From: an uncultured Alcaligenaceae bacterium
Lineage (GTDB): Bacteria; Pseudomonadota; Gammaproteobacteria; Burkholderiales; Burkholderiaceae_B
Reading direction: 5' to 3'
DNA length: 40,652 bases
NCBI GenBank assembly: GCA_937908115.1
Contig: CALEQZ010000040.1
Coordinates: 1-40,652, forward strand
Shown here piece by piece: positions 1-8,914 of the stretch. A program made the position numbers and the translations under genes. Below the pieces are notes generated by a model that saw only the letters and a program-made list of their open reading frames with translations, was not told where the DNA came from and ran no database searches. The first letter of the stretch is position 1. Each line of letters begins with the position of its first letter.

Positions 1-2
1 TG

Positions 3-626
3 AAAGTCGCGTCGCTGGCCACGGTGCTGGCGCTGGCAGCCGGCCTGCTGCTCGGATGGGTGTTCGCACGCAGGCCGTTTCCCGGCAGCGGGCTCGTGGA
101 GTCGGTCTTCATGCTGCCCCTGGTGCTGCCGCCCACCGTCATCGGCTACGCCATCCTGGTCGCCGCGGGACGCAATAGCCCGCTGGGCGCCTGGCTGAAG
201 GAACACCTGGACTACAGCCTGATCTTCAGCTGGCATGGCGCGGTAGTGGCGTCCGCCCTGGTGGCGCTGCCACTGGTGTTGAAGTCCGCCAGCGCGGCCT
301 TTTCGCGCGTGGACCGGGCGTTGGAGGCGGCGGCGAGCACCCTCAATCAATCGGCCTGGTCGGTGTTCGCAAGGGTGACGCTGCCGCTGGCGTGGCCAGG
401 CATCCTGGCAGGGACGCTGCTGGCATTTGCCCGCGCAATGGGCGAATTCGGCGCATCGCTCATGGTGGCCGGCTCCATCCCCGGACGGACCCAGACCTTG
501 TCCATGGCCATCTACGATGCCGTGCAAGCCGGCGACGATACGCTTGCGCTCGCCCTGGTCATCATCACGTCCGTCTTGTCCGTCGTGATCCTGGCCGCAT
601 CCAACCGCTATCTGTCCCTGCGTTGA
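3..626 (+). CDS. modB: Molybdate ABC transporter permease ModB (5' truncated by window edge)
   Basis: Inner-membrane permease of the molybdate ABC importer. The reading frame is open to the left edge, so the first codons lie outside the window. About 208 residues are present against roughly 225 for the family, so only a short N-terminus is missing. Hydrophobic segments alternate along the protein. The cytoplasmic EAA loop that docks onto the ATPase is visible near residues 105-135 (EAAASTLNQSAW, then VTLPLAWPGI), and is followed by the family stretch AFARAMGEFGAS. It lies 19 bp before modA on the same strand and clearly belongs to one operon with modA and modC. The identification is strong because all three components are adjacent. 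Confidence 0.93.
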   Translation, partial: KVASLATVLALAAGLLLGWVFARRPFPGSGLVESVFMLPLVLPPTVIGYAILVAAGRNSPLGAWLKEHLDYSLIFSWHGAVVASALVALPLVLKSASAAFSRVDRALEAAASTLNQSAWSVFARVTLPLAWPGILAGTLLAFARAMGEFGASLMVAGSIPGRTQTLSMAIYDAVQAGDDTLALALVIITSVLSVVILAASNRYLSLR

Positions 627-645
627 CCGGCCCGGCAGAAAGCCC

Positions 646-1406
646 ATGAACCCCACGCGCATGCGCCTTGCGATCGTTTGCCTGTCGGCCTGCCTCTTCG
701 TCCTGCCCGGTGCGGCTGCCAGCGGGCAGCTGACGGTTTCGGCTGCCGCCAGCCTGGCGGATGTATTCAAGGATCTGATCGCGCAATTCGAGCAGCAGGC
801 TCCGGGCACGACGGTAAGCCTAAACACCGCGGCCTCCGGCGTGCTGCTGCGGCAGATGGAGCAAGGTGCGCCCGTAGACGTTGTTGTGAGCGCGGACCAG
901 GAAACAATGGATGCCGCCGCGGCCCGGCACCTAGTCGATGCGGCCACCCGTCGCGACGTCGCCGCCAACGCACTGGTGCTGGTGGTACCGCGCCAAGCCG
1001 GCACCGCACCTCAAACGCTACGAGACCTGGCTTTGCCCACCATCGCGCGCATCGCCATCGGCAAGCCACAGACCGTGCCCGCGGGGCGCTATGCCAAGCA
1101 GGCGTTGCAGGCCGCCGGGCTATGGGATGGACTTGCCGACAAGCTCATCACGGCGGACAACGTCCGCCAGGCATTGGACTACGTCGCACGGGGCGAAGTC
1201 GACGCCGGCTTCGTCTACGCCAGCGATGCCGCACGCGCCGCCGGCAAAGTGCGTACAGCCTTCACGGTGAGCGGCCACGCACCCATCGCCTACCCTGCGG
1301 CGGTCTGCTCAGCGAGCACAAACAAGTCCCTGGCCATGCGCCTGGTGGACTTCCTCGGCACAACGCAGGCGCGCGAGACGCTCGCCCGGCACGGGTTCCG
1401 CGCGCC

Positions 1407-1410
<4 letters not shown>
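646..1410 (+). CDS. modA: Molybdate-binding periplasmic protein ModA
   Basis: Periplasmic receptor that binds molybdate (or tungstate) and hands it to ModB/ModC. The 254-residue product begins with a signal peptide (about residues 1-26, ending near AAASG). The family opening LTVSAAASLADVFKDL follows, with serines expected to contact the oxyanion, then NTAASGVLLRQ and APVDVVVSAD. Length is normal for ModA. Its ATG lies 19 bp after modB, and its TGA overlaps the modC ATG in an ATGA tetranucleotide, which suggests translational coupling. The B-A-C gene order differs from the common A-B-C order. Substrate choice between molybdate and tungstate cannot be decided from sequence. Confidence 0.93.
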
Positions 1411-2225
<815 letters not shown>

Positions 2226-2327
2226 CAACCTGCCGCCCGGCCGCGCCCGGCCGCCGCGCCGGTTGCTGCTTGGACACGACACGCATGGCTGGCCAACCCA
2301 TCACCGCGTCCCGGACCGTCGCCGCGC

Positions 2328-2357
2328 TTATGCAAAGCGGGGCGCAGCCTTTAGAAT
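2328..2357 (+). promoter_or_regulatory. Candidate sigma-70 promoter for the SulP gene
   Basis: A good -10 hexamer, TAGAAT, lies at 2352-2357, about 45 bp before the GTG start of the SulP transporter. The best upstream partner is TTATGC (2328-2333) at an 18-bp spacing, which is a poor -35 match. The region after modC otherwise consists of GC-rich repeats with no gene. The -10 element is visible; promoter activity is inferred. Confidence 0.3.
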
Positions 2358-2402
2358 GAGCCGCTTGCATCCTGCCCCAGCTTTTACGTCCTGCCGTCCA
2401 AA

Positions 2403-4073
2403 GTGATCGCCCTTCTCGAAGCCCACCGCGCCGGCCTGCTCGGCCGCAAACATTGGCTGCCCAATATCGTTTCCGGGATCATCGTCGGCATCGTCGCCCT
2501 GCCGCTGGCCATGGCCTTTGCCATCGCTTCCGGAGCCAAGCCGGAGCAAGGGCTGTACACCGCCATCGTCGCCGGCTTGGCCGTCTCGATATTCGGCGGC
2601 AGCCGCCTGCAGATCGCCGGCCCCACCGGCGCCTTCATCGTGATCCTGGCCGGCATCACCAGCCAGCACGGCATCGCCGGCCTGCAACTGGCCACGCTCA
2701 TGGCCGGCTGCATCCTGGTGCTGCTCGGGGTCACGCGCCTGGGCGCGGTGATGCGCTACATCCCGGCGCCGGTCATCGCCGGCTTTACCGCCGGGATCGG
2801 CATGATCATCTGGGTAGGCCAGTGGCAATACTTTTTCGGCCTGCCCGAGGCGGCCGGACACTTTCACCAGAAGCTGTGGCAGCTGCTGCGCGCGCTGCCG
2901 GACCTGCATCCGGCCACGACGCTGATCGGGCTGCTGTCCCTGGCAATCGCGATCTTCGGGCCACGCGTGCGGCCGCTGCGCCGGGTGCCGGGACCGCTGC
3001 TGGCGCTGGTGGCAGCCACGACGCTGCAAGCGATCTTCGATTTCGGCGGGGTAGCCACCATCGGCTCGGCTTTCGGTGGCATTCCGCAAGGCTTGCCGCG
3101 CTGGCAATGGCCGGAGATCACGCTGGAGCGCATCCTGGAATTGATCGCACCGGCGTTTGCGATCGCAATGCTGGGCGCGATTGAGTCGCTGCTCTCGGCC
3201 ATCGTGGCCGACCGGATGGCCGGCACGCGGCACGATTCGAACCAGGAGCTGATCGGGCAAGGGCTGGCCAATATCCTCGCGCCGCTGTTCGGCGGCTTTG
3301 CCGCCACCGGCGCCATCGCCCGCACGGCAACCAATATCCGCAACGGGGGCACCGGACCGCTGGCCGGCATCGTCCATGCCCTGACGCTGGTGCTCATGCT
3401 GCTGGTGGCCGCGCCGCTGGCCCAAGGCGTGCCGCTGGCCACGCTGGCGGCCATCCTGTTCGTGGTGGCCTGGAACATGAGCGACGTGCGGCATGTCCTG
3501 ACCATGATGCGACGCGCGCCCAAGGCCGACGTCCTGATCCTGCTGGCCACCTTCCTGCTGACCGTGTTCGCCGACTTGGTCGTGGCCGTCAACATCGGCG
3601 TGGTCCTGGCCATGCTGCATTTCCTGCGCCGCATGGCAGCCAGCGTCGAGGTCGCGCCGATGGGCACGGACGAGCTGCGCGCGGTGCTGGCCGAATCGTC
3701 CTGCCCGGCCACGCCAGCAGACGTGCGCGTCTACACCGTGGAAGGCCCGCTGTTCTTCGGTGCGACCGGCGGGCTGGGACGCTTGCTGGCCATGGACGAG
3801 CCGCTGCCGTCGGCGGTGATCATCCGCCTGGGCTGGGTGCCGTTCGCCGACTTCACCGGCCTGCAAGCGCTGGAAGACGTCATCCGGCAACTGCAGGGCC
3901 GCGGCGTACGCGTGTTGCTGTGCGGGCCGGTGCCGCGCGTGCGCGGCAAGCTGGACCGAGCTGGGTTGACCGCCTTGGTAGGCCGCGACCACATCCACGC
4001 GTCCCTTGCCGGTGCCCTGGCCGATGCCGCCGGGTCGCTGCAGCCCGGCGCGTCCCAACCGCAGCCGGCCTGA
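2403..4073 (+). CDS. SulP family anion transporter with C-terminal STAS domain
   Basis: Inner-membrane transporter of the SulP/SLC26 family, which move sulfate, bicarbonate or dicarboxylates. The 556-residue product starts at GTG. It opens with the family pattern IVSGIIVGIVALPLAMAFAIASG and the conserved AGPTGAFIVIL, continues through about ten to twelve hydrophobic segments (residues 15-420), and ends in a cytoplasmic STAS domain (about residues 445-545; FADFTGLQALEDV and VRVLLCGPV). Length is normal. It is preceded by a possible promoter and followed by a tandem 13-bp repeat. Molybdate and sulfate are related oxyanions, so the neighbouring mod operon is suggestive, but sequence does not settle substrate and co-regulation is not shown. 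Confidence 0.88.
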   Translation: MIALLEAHRAGLLGRKHWLPNIVSGIIVGIVALPLAMAFAIASGAKPEQGLYTAIVAGLAVSIFGGSRLQIAGPTGAFIVILAGITSQHGIAGLQLATLMAGCILVLLGVTRLGAVMRYIPAPVIAGFTAGIGMIIWVGQWQYFFGLPEAAGHFHQKLWQLLRALPDLHPATTLIGLLSLAIAIFGPRVRPLRRVPGPLLALVAATTLQAIFDFGGVATIGSAFGGIPQGLPRWQWPEITLERILELIAPAFAIAMLGAIESLLSAIVADRMAGTRHDSNQELIGQGLANILAPLFGGFAATGAIARTATNIRNGGTGPLAGIVHALTLVLMLLVAAPLAQGVPLATLAAILFVVAWNMSDVRHVLTMMRRAPKADVLILLATFLLTVFADLVVAVNIGVVLAMLHFLRRMAASVEVAPMGTDELRAVLAESSCPATPADVRVYTVEGPLFFGATGGLGRLLAMDEPLPSAVIIRLGWVPFADFTGLQALEDVIRQLQGRGVRVLLCGPVPRVRGKLDRAGLTALVGRDHIHASLAGALADAAGSLQPGASQPQPA

Positions 4074-4087
4074 TCAGCCGGCCTGAT
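4062..4087 (+). repeat. Tandem duplication of a 13-bp unit at the SulP stop codon
   Basis: The unit CAGCCGGCCTGAT occurs twice in a row (4062-4074 and 4075-4087). The first copy supplies the SulP stop codon. Each copy contains GCCGGC, which is its own reverse complement, so the RNA could form a six-pair hairpin with a CTGATCA loop just after the gene. No T-run follows, so a terminator role is only possible. Confidence 0.6.
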
Positions 4088-4227
4088 CTCTTGACCGGTT
4101 CCGGACCTCGCCCGGACGGGGCTTTTGCGCGGAGAGCCGCGACCAAGGCCGCGCCAGCCAGGCCGGCCGCAGGCCCTTTCCAGCGACGAGCGACGCACAA
4201 AGGCCTTTTTAGTCCCTTTTCCGGGCA

Positions 4228-4255
4228 ATTGAATCGCCTGTTCGCTGACTAGAAT
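4228..4255 (+). promoter_or_regulatory. Candidate sigma-70 promoter for the MotA/MotB-like pair
   Basis: TAGAAT at 4250-4255 is a good -10 element. ATTGAA at 4228-4233 is a partial -35 match at a 16-bp spacing. The element is about 68 bp before the ATG of the MotA-like gene. It does not resemble the GC/GG-type sigma-28 flagellar promoter, consistent with a stator pair outside the flagellar regulon. Confidence 0.4.
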
Positions 4256-4323
4256 CGTCCGGGATTCCTGCCCGCGCGCAAGGGCTTTCGGACGTCCGTG
4301 CGCGCGTCCTTGCGAGCCCGCAC

Positions 4324-5244
4324 ATGAACCCGTCTACCCTGATCGGCATCGCCATCGGCGCGCTGACGCTGGTCGCCGCCGTGGCGCTTTCGGCCACCGA
4401 TCCGGCCCTATACCTGAACCTGCCCGGCCTGGTGGTGGTGCTGGGCGGCACCTGCGCGGCCTTGTTCCTGAGCTATCCCCTGCCCGAGGCCCTGCGCGTG
4501 TTCGCGCTGTTGCGCACGGTCCTGCGCCGGGAACGGCTCGACGAGCAAAAGGACATCGACGAGCTGGTCGCCATGGCCGAGCTGTGGATGAAGCACGACG
4601 TGCGCAAGGTCGAGCAGGAACTGAAGAAAGTCACCAATCCCTTCTTGCGCACCGGGGTGCAGCTCATCATCGACAATACCCCGGAGGACCACATCATCGA
4701 GTTGCTGCAATGGCGCATCGCCCGGCTGCGCGCGCGCGAGCACGCCGAGGCGCAGATGTTCCGGGTGCTGGCGGGCTTTGCGCCGGCCTTCGGCATGCTG
4801 GGCACCGTGGTCGGCCTGGTCAATCTCATGTCCGTCATGGGTGACGGCGACGTTGCCGCGATCGGCCGGCAGATGGCGGTCGCGCTGATGACCACGCTGT
4901 ACGGCATCGTGCTGGCCAACCTGGTCTTCAAGCCGGTGGCGGTCAAGCTCGAGCGCCGCACGGACCGGCGCTTGGTCGTGATGAACATGGTGCTGCAAGG
5001 CATTTCGCTGATGTGCGAACGACGCGGCCCGGCCATGGTGCGCGAAACGCTCAAGTCCTTCATGCAGCACTACGAAGACGAAATCTACGACGCCCGCGCC
5101 GCGACCGAAGGCAAGCCCCCCACCCGGGCTGCCGCGCCAACCAAGCCCGCGCGCGGCGCCTCTGTCGCGCCCGCCCCCCTGGCCACGGGCGGCGTGGCCA
5201 CCGCCGTGCAGGCCTACACGCGGGCCGCGGCTGCACGGCGATGA
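4324..5244 (+). CDS. MotA/PomA-type proton or sodium channel subunit, orphan
   Basis: The 306-residue inner-membrane protein resembles MotA/PomA stator subunits, which form an ion channel with a MotB-type partner. Two N-terminal hydrophobic segments (LIGIAIGALTLVAAVAL and LPGLVVVLGGTCAALFL) precede a cytoplasmic loop with the family stretch DNTPEDHIIELLQWRIARLR. Two more membrane segments follow, with FRVLAGFAPAFGMLGTVVGLVNLM (about residues 142-165) and the fourth helix near 180-205. A low-complexity Ala/Pro tail of about 50 residues ends the protein. Its stop overlaps the start of the MotB-like gene by 4 bp. No flagellar genes are nearby, so it may drive a flagellum from a distance or serve another envelope process. 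Confidence 0.82.
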   Translation: MNPSTLIGIAIGALTLVAAVALSATDPALYLNLPGLVVVLGGTCAALFLSYPLPEALRVFALLRTVLRRERLDEQKDIDELVAMAELWMKHDVRKVEQELKKVTNPFLRTGVQLIIDNTPEDHIIELLQWRIARLRAREHAEAQMFRVLAGFAPAFGMLGTVVGLVNLMSVMGDGDVAAIGRQMAVALMTTLYGIVLANLVFKPVAVKLERRTDRRLVVMNMVLQGISLMCERRGPAMVRETLKSFMQHYEDEIYDARAATEGKPPTRAAAPTKPARGASVAPAPLATGGVATAVQAYTRAAAARR

Positions 5245-6515
5245 ACCGCCCGGCCGGCCTGTTCTCTGACGCCCCCTACCCGGGATATGCCGGGGTCGGG
5301 CCGTCGCCGGCAGGCAATGCCCCATTGCACCGACCGGCGGACGCCACCCTGCCTTACGGCCCATCGCGGCTGCCGGGCGAGGGTGCGCCGGCTGCGCGCC
5401 CTCGCCTGCGAGACTTGCTGCCCAAGCAGGCAGCAGCTCCCAAATCGCCACGGCGGGACCGATTCGCCAAGTGGCATGTCGCGCAGCCGTCCGAGCAGGA
5501 ATCCGAAGGCTGGCTGCTGCCCTACCTCGATGTATTCACCCTGCTGCTGGCATTGCTGGTCGCGCTGCTGGCCTTTACCCGGGCCGAGATCGACCGCCGA
5601 GACACCACACCGGTCGAGAACGCCGAACCCGCGCCGGTACGGCTGGTCGGCTCGATCGGCACTGCCGGCCTGCCGGACGTGCGTCTTTTTGGTGACCTCG
5701 ACCTGCCAGCCATTGCCGCGGCCTGGGCGGCCCCGGCCGGCGAAACCGCCGAACCGGCCGTCGCCCACGGTCCCGCCACCGAGCCCGCCAGCCCTGGCGC
5801 GGCCGTCCGCGTACCTGTCCCTCAGGGTACCTCCGAAGCGGCGGCCAAGCCAGGGATCGGCGGGACCGATGCGGCCAGACCGGCCGCCGGCCCCGCCTCC
5901 GACACGGCCGACGCAACAGACGGCAGCGCGCCTGCCGCACCGCCCGAACCGGCCGAGCCAGCGTCGGCCCCACCGTCGATCGCCGACCTGGGATTGGATG
6001 AGCTGGGCGACTCGGTCGACATCATCGTCAACGAACAATCCATCAGCTTCCGCATCAGCGCCGAGCTGCTGTTCCCGTCCGGCCAGGCCGAACTCGGCCA
6101 GCAGGGGGTCGACGTGCTCAAGCGCCTGGCCGATGTCATCAACCGGACGGATTACCGCGTGTCGGTCGAAGGCCACAGCGACTCCGTGCCGATCCGCAAC
6201 GGCCGCTACCCGTCCAATTGGGAACTGTCGGCCGCGCGCGCAGCCAGCGTGCTGCGCCAGCTCGAGCGCCATGGCGTGGCGTCGTCGCGCCTGAGCGCGA
6301 CCGGCTATGCCCATACCCGGCCCATCGCGTCCAACGGCAGTGCGGCCGGCCGCGCCGCCAACCGACGCGTGGAACTCATCATGGAAACGGGCGTCAGCCG
6401 GCTGCAGCCCGCGCCGGGCCAAGCCGCGGCCACCTTTGGCCATCCGGCCAAGCCGGTGGCTACGGACGACGTGCCCGGCCCCGGACGCCCCCCGGACACC
6501 GACCCGTCGTCCTGA
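5241..6515 (+). CDS. MotB-like OmpA-domain protein, partner of the adjacent channel subunit
   Basis: The 424-residue protein has an unusually long N-terminal cytoplasmic region of about 95 residues. One membrane helix follows, containing LPYLDVFTLLLALLVALLAF; its aspartate matches the ion-carrying Asp of MotB. A Pro/Ala-rich periplasmic spacer spans about 130 residues, then a C-terminal OmpA/MotB peptidoglycan-binding domain (SVEGHSDSVPIRNGRYPSNWELSAARA, with NRRVELIM near its end). MotB proteins are usually about 300 residues, so both the N-terminal region and the spacer are extended. The ATG overlaps the upstream stop as ATGA, supporting coupled translation. This is a stator-like complex; its rotor or other target is unknown. 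Confidence 0.82.
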   Translation: MNRPAGLFSDAPYPGYAGVGPSPAGNAPLHRPADATLPYGPSRLPGEGAPAARPRLRDLLPKQAAAPKSPRRDRFAKWHVAQPSEQESEGWLLPYLDVFTLLLALLVALLAFTRAEIDRRDTTPVENAEPAPVRLVGSIGTAGLPDVRLFGDLDLPAIAAAWAAPAGETAEPAVAHGPATEPASPGAAVRVPVPQGTSEAAAKPGIGGTDAARPAAGPASDTADATDGSAPAAPPEPAEPASAPPSIADLGLDELGDSVDIIVNEQSISFRISAELLFPSGQAELGQQGVDVLKRLADVINRTDYRVSVEGHSDSVPIRNGRYPSNWELSAARAASVLRQLERHGVASSRLSATGYAHTRPIASNGSAAGRAANRRVELIMETGVSRLQPAPGQAAATFGHPAKPVATDDVPGPGRPPDTDPSS

Positions 6516-6560
6516 CAACGCGTCATCCCAACGGCAATCGCCCGGACCCCTTCAGGCTGT

Positions 6561-6609
6561 GGGCGCGCTTGCCAGCTGTGGGTTTGTGCCGCAGCTGGCA
6601 AGCGCGCCC
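6561..6609. other. Perfect 18-bp inverted repeat with 13-nt loop in the leader of the next gene
   Basis: GGGCGCGCTTGCCAGCTG (6561-6578) is followed after 13 nt by its exact reverse complement (6592-6609). Pairing stops abruptly on both sides. The repeat ends 25 bp before the ATG at 6635 and starts 45 bp after the MotB-like stop. No T-run follows in either direction, so it is not a classic rho-independent terminator. It could be a strong RNA hairpin controlling the downstream gene, an operator, or a transcript-end stabiliser. Confidence 0.85.
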
Positions 6610-6634
6610 GGCGTGATCCCGCAACGACCCGACC

Positions 6635-7168
6635 ATGTCATCAACGCCCCGATTGACCCTGTTTCTGTACACCGAAGAAAAGGCCGGCAACCGGCTGGTC
6701 GAATCCGAGCTCATCGGCACGATGTCCGATATCTCCGGACTGGAGCAGCTGGTCGTCGTGCAAGATCCCCACAGCGGCATCAAGTTCGTCTACCGCATCG
6801 ACCACTTCACCAACAACCTGGACGCGGTAGCGATCACCGAACTGGACAGATCCATGTTCGACGGACGCAACACCGTCAAGATAAATGACCTCAACCTGCG
6901 CTTGGGCCCGCCGGCCAACGGCGTAAAGCTGCTGCGCGGCAAGCGCGAGTGGATCCAGGACAAGGGATCGGTGCTGTCGGTGCTGCTGCACAACGCAGCG
7001 CGCAAAACGACGGGTTTCGTGCCCCGCACGATCAAGCGCGAGCGCCTGACGCAAATCCCGCAAGGCGCGCCCGTGGAGTATCTGTCCGCGGAAACGAGCG
7101 CCTCGCCCGCACCCGCGCAATCCGCGCCGGCCGGCGAGGCGGGCGAACTGGCCAGCGGGGGTCGCTAG
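6635..7168 (+). CDS. Conserved-looking protein of unknown function
   Basis: I do not recognise this 177-residue protein. It has no signal peptide or membrane segment, so it is probably cytoplasmic. Residues 1-130 have balanced composition and look folded (for example LTLFLYTEEKAGNRLVESELIG and VKINDLNLRLGPPANGVKLL). The last 30 residues are Ala/Pro/Gly-rich and probably disordered. Codon use matches its neighbours, which supports a real gene. It follows a perfect 18-bp inverted repeat and converges on the MFS gene. The two stop codons share the tetranucleotide CTAG (7165-7168), so there is no room for a terminator between them. Confidence 0.7.
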   Translation: MSSTPRLTLFLYTEEKAGNRLVESELIGTMSDISGLEQLVVVQDPHSGIKFVYRIDHFTNNLDAVAITELDRSMFDGRNTVKINDLNLRLGPPANGVKLLRGKREWIQDKGSVLSVLLHNAARKTTGFVPRTIKRERLTQIPQGAPVEYLSAETSASPAPAQSAPAGEAGELASGGR

Positions 7169-8427
7169 GCCGCGACGGCAGCCGGGCGAGTGATCTCGCG
7201 ATCGTCTATGGGCCAATGCAGCGCAGCAGCCAGCACGCCCAGCGCGATCGCGCCGGCCCAGATCCAGGCATACGAGCCGGTGACCTCGAAGACGAGGCCG
7301 CCCAGCCAGACGCCCAGGAAGGATCCCACCTGGTGGCCGAAAAAGACGAACCCGAAAAGCGTCGTGATGTAGCGCACGCCGAACACCTGGGATAGCAGGC
7401 CGCTGGTCAGCGGCACCGTGCCGAGCCAAACCATCCCCATGATGCAGGCGAAGGCATAAAGCGTCCATGGGCTGGGCGGCAGCCAGACGAACAGCGCCAT
7501 GGCAGCGGCACGCACCAGGTATACGCCAGACAGCAGGTATTTCCTGCGGAACATGCCGCCGAGCAACCCGCAGTAGTAGGTGCCGGCGACATTGGCCAGG
7601 GCGATGATGGCCAGGGCGACCACGGCATGGGACGCATCCAGCCCCCGGTCGGCCAGATAGGCGGGCAAGTGCGTGGCAATGAACGCCAGTTGGAAGCCGC
7701 AGGCCAAGAAACCCGCATTCAGCATCCAGAAGCCTTTGTGGCCAAACGCCTCGCGCACGGCCTGGCCGATCGGCATGTCCACGACATCCTCGGCCAGGGC
7801 CGCCGGACGATCGCGCATGGGCAAGGCCAGCGGCAACATCATTGCCATGACCGCGGCGAATGCCAGCAAGGCCGCCACCCACCCCCAGGCATCGATCAGC
7901 ACCTGGGCCACCGGCACCAGCAAGAACTGCCCCAGCCCGCCGGCGGCGCCGGCCATGCCCAGCGCCCAGCTGCGTCGCTCGGCCGGCACCAGCCGGCTAA
8001 GTGCCCCGTAGATGACGGCAAAGGCCGTGCCGGACAAGGCCACCCCGATGCATACGCCCGCGCTCAAGACAAATGCTGCCGGCGTATCGGCATGCGCCAT
8101 CAGCACCAGGCCCAGCGCATAGCACGCCATGCCCGCGACGATCACCCGCGCCGATCCCCACCGATCGGCCACCATGCCCGTAAAAGGCTGGGCCAGGCCC
8201 CACGTCAGGTTCTGTACCGCCATGGCCATGCCGAAAAGCTCGCGCGACCAGCCCCTGTCCAGCGTGACGGGCAGCAAGAACAATCCCTGCACGTGCCGAA
8301 CCCCCAATGCCATGCCCATGACGATGCCGCCGGCCAGGACGGCTAGCCAGATGAGGGCGCCACGCGCCGACGGGGTGGCAGCCGATGCGCCGCGCTCGTG
8401 TGGTTTCGTCGCGGTGGGCCGCCGCAT
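7165..8427 (-). CDS. Major facilitator superfamily permease
   Basis: Twelve-helix inner-membrane transporter of the MFS, about 420 residues. The first helix begins at IWLAVLAGGIVMGMALG. The loop 2-3 motif appears as GMVADRWGSARVIVAG, and a cytoplasmic loop near mid-protein is followed by six more helices. Resemblance to the oxalate/formate-monocarboxylate branch (HVQGLFLLPVTLDRGWSRELFG) is weak evidence for an organic-acid substrate. The start is uncertain: the ATG at 8427 gives a sensible N-terminus, but no Shine-Dalgarno sequence precedes it or the ATG at 8433. The whole upstream region is occupied by a decayed LysR gene on the other strand, so the original promoter may be damaged. Confidence 0.8.
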   Translation of the reverse strand: MRRPTATKPHERGASAATPSARGALIWLAVLAGGIVMGMALGVRHVQGLFLLPVTLDRGWSRELFGMAMAVQNLTWGLAQPFTGMVADRWGSARVIVAGMACYALGLVLMAHADTPAAFVLSAGVCIGVALSGTAFAVIYGALSRLVPAERRSWALGMAGAAGGLGQFLLVPVAQVLIDAWGWVAALLAFAAVMAMMLPLALPMRDRPAALAEDVVDMPIGQAVREAFGHKGFWMLNAGFLACGFQLAFIATHLPAYLADRGLDASHAVVALAIIALANVAGTYYCGLLGGMFRRKYLLSGVYLVRAAAMALFVWLPPSPWTLYAFACIMGMVWLGTVPLTSGLLSQVFGVRYITTLFGFVFFGHQVGSFLGVWLGGLVFEVTGSYAWIWAGAIALGVLAAALHWPIDDREITRPAAVAA

Positions 8428-8914
8428 GAGCATCACGATGGCCGCGCAGGATCTTTGCCTGACGCAGTCGGCCGTCAGCCGGCAAATCCACGCCCTGGAA
8501 GAGCAGCTCGGCGTCAAGCTGCTGGTGCGCGGCTACCGGTCGATCTCGTTCACGCCGGAAGGCCTGCGGCTGTTTCGTAGCGCCGACGGCGCCGTGCAGC
8601 AGCTGCAGGAGTCGGTCGGCGAGCTGCGCCACGCCGACGCGGTGCGACCCGTGACGCTGACGTCGACGATCGGCATCACCGGGCTATGGCTGTTGCCCCG
8701 CCCCTTGCGCGGCTGCAACGGCAACATCCCGGCGGGCAGGCTGCCGCTGATCCAGCCACTGCTTCGCGACGGGCGCCTGGTACAGATCGACACGCCGGCC
8801 GGCTGCCGGCAAATCGATCATGCGTATTGGCTGATCCAGGCCGACGAGCGTCCACGGCAAGAGGTTCGCAGCGTCGCGCAATGGATAGCCGAAGAAGCGC
8901 GGCAGTCAGTCTGA
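8405..8914 (+). pseudogene. Remnant of a GcvA-type LysR regulator with internal deletion
   Basis: The frame reads FVAVGRRMSITMAAQDLCLT, then QSAVSRQIHALEEQLGVKLL, which is the helix-turn-helix of a GcvA-like LysR protein. It continues to LWLLPRPL, the usual start of the effector domain. It then jumps directly to the family's C-terminal end (GRLPLIQPLLRDGRLV, then HAYWLIQADERPRQEVRSVAQWI). Roughly 100 or more residues of the effector domain are missing without loss of frame. The N-terminal 10-20 residues and a credible start are also gone; the nearest ATG (8426) is inside the DNA-binding domain and lacks a ribosome site. Only about 170 of roughly 300 residues remain. Its 5' end overlaps the MFS gene on the opposite strand. 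Confidence 0.78.

Noticed and set aside
678..1406. A long N-terminal extension of ModC reading through modA
   Set aside because: That frame translates modA out of frame into Arg-rich sequence. The ATG at 1407 overlapping the modA stop fits the ATPase family start.
2328..4058. A 576-codon minus-strand frame opposite the SulP gene
   Set aside because: It is rich in Gln, His, Arg and Gly with no hydrophobic core or known motif, and is the mirror of a clear membrane transporter gene.
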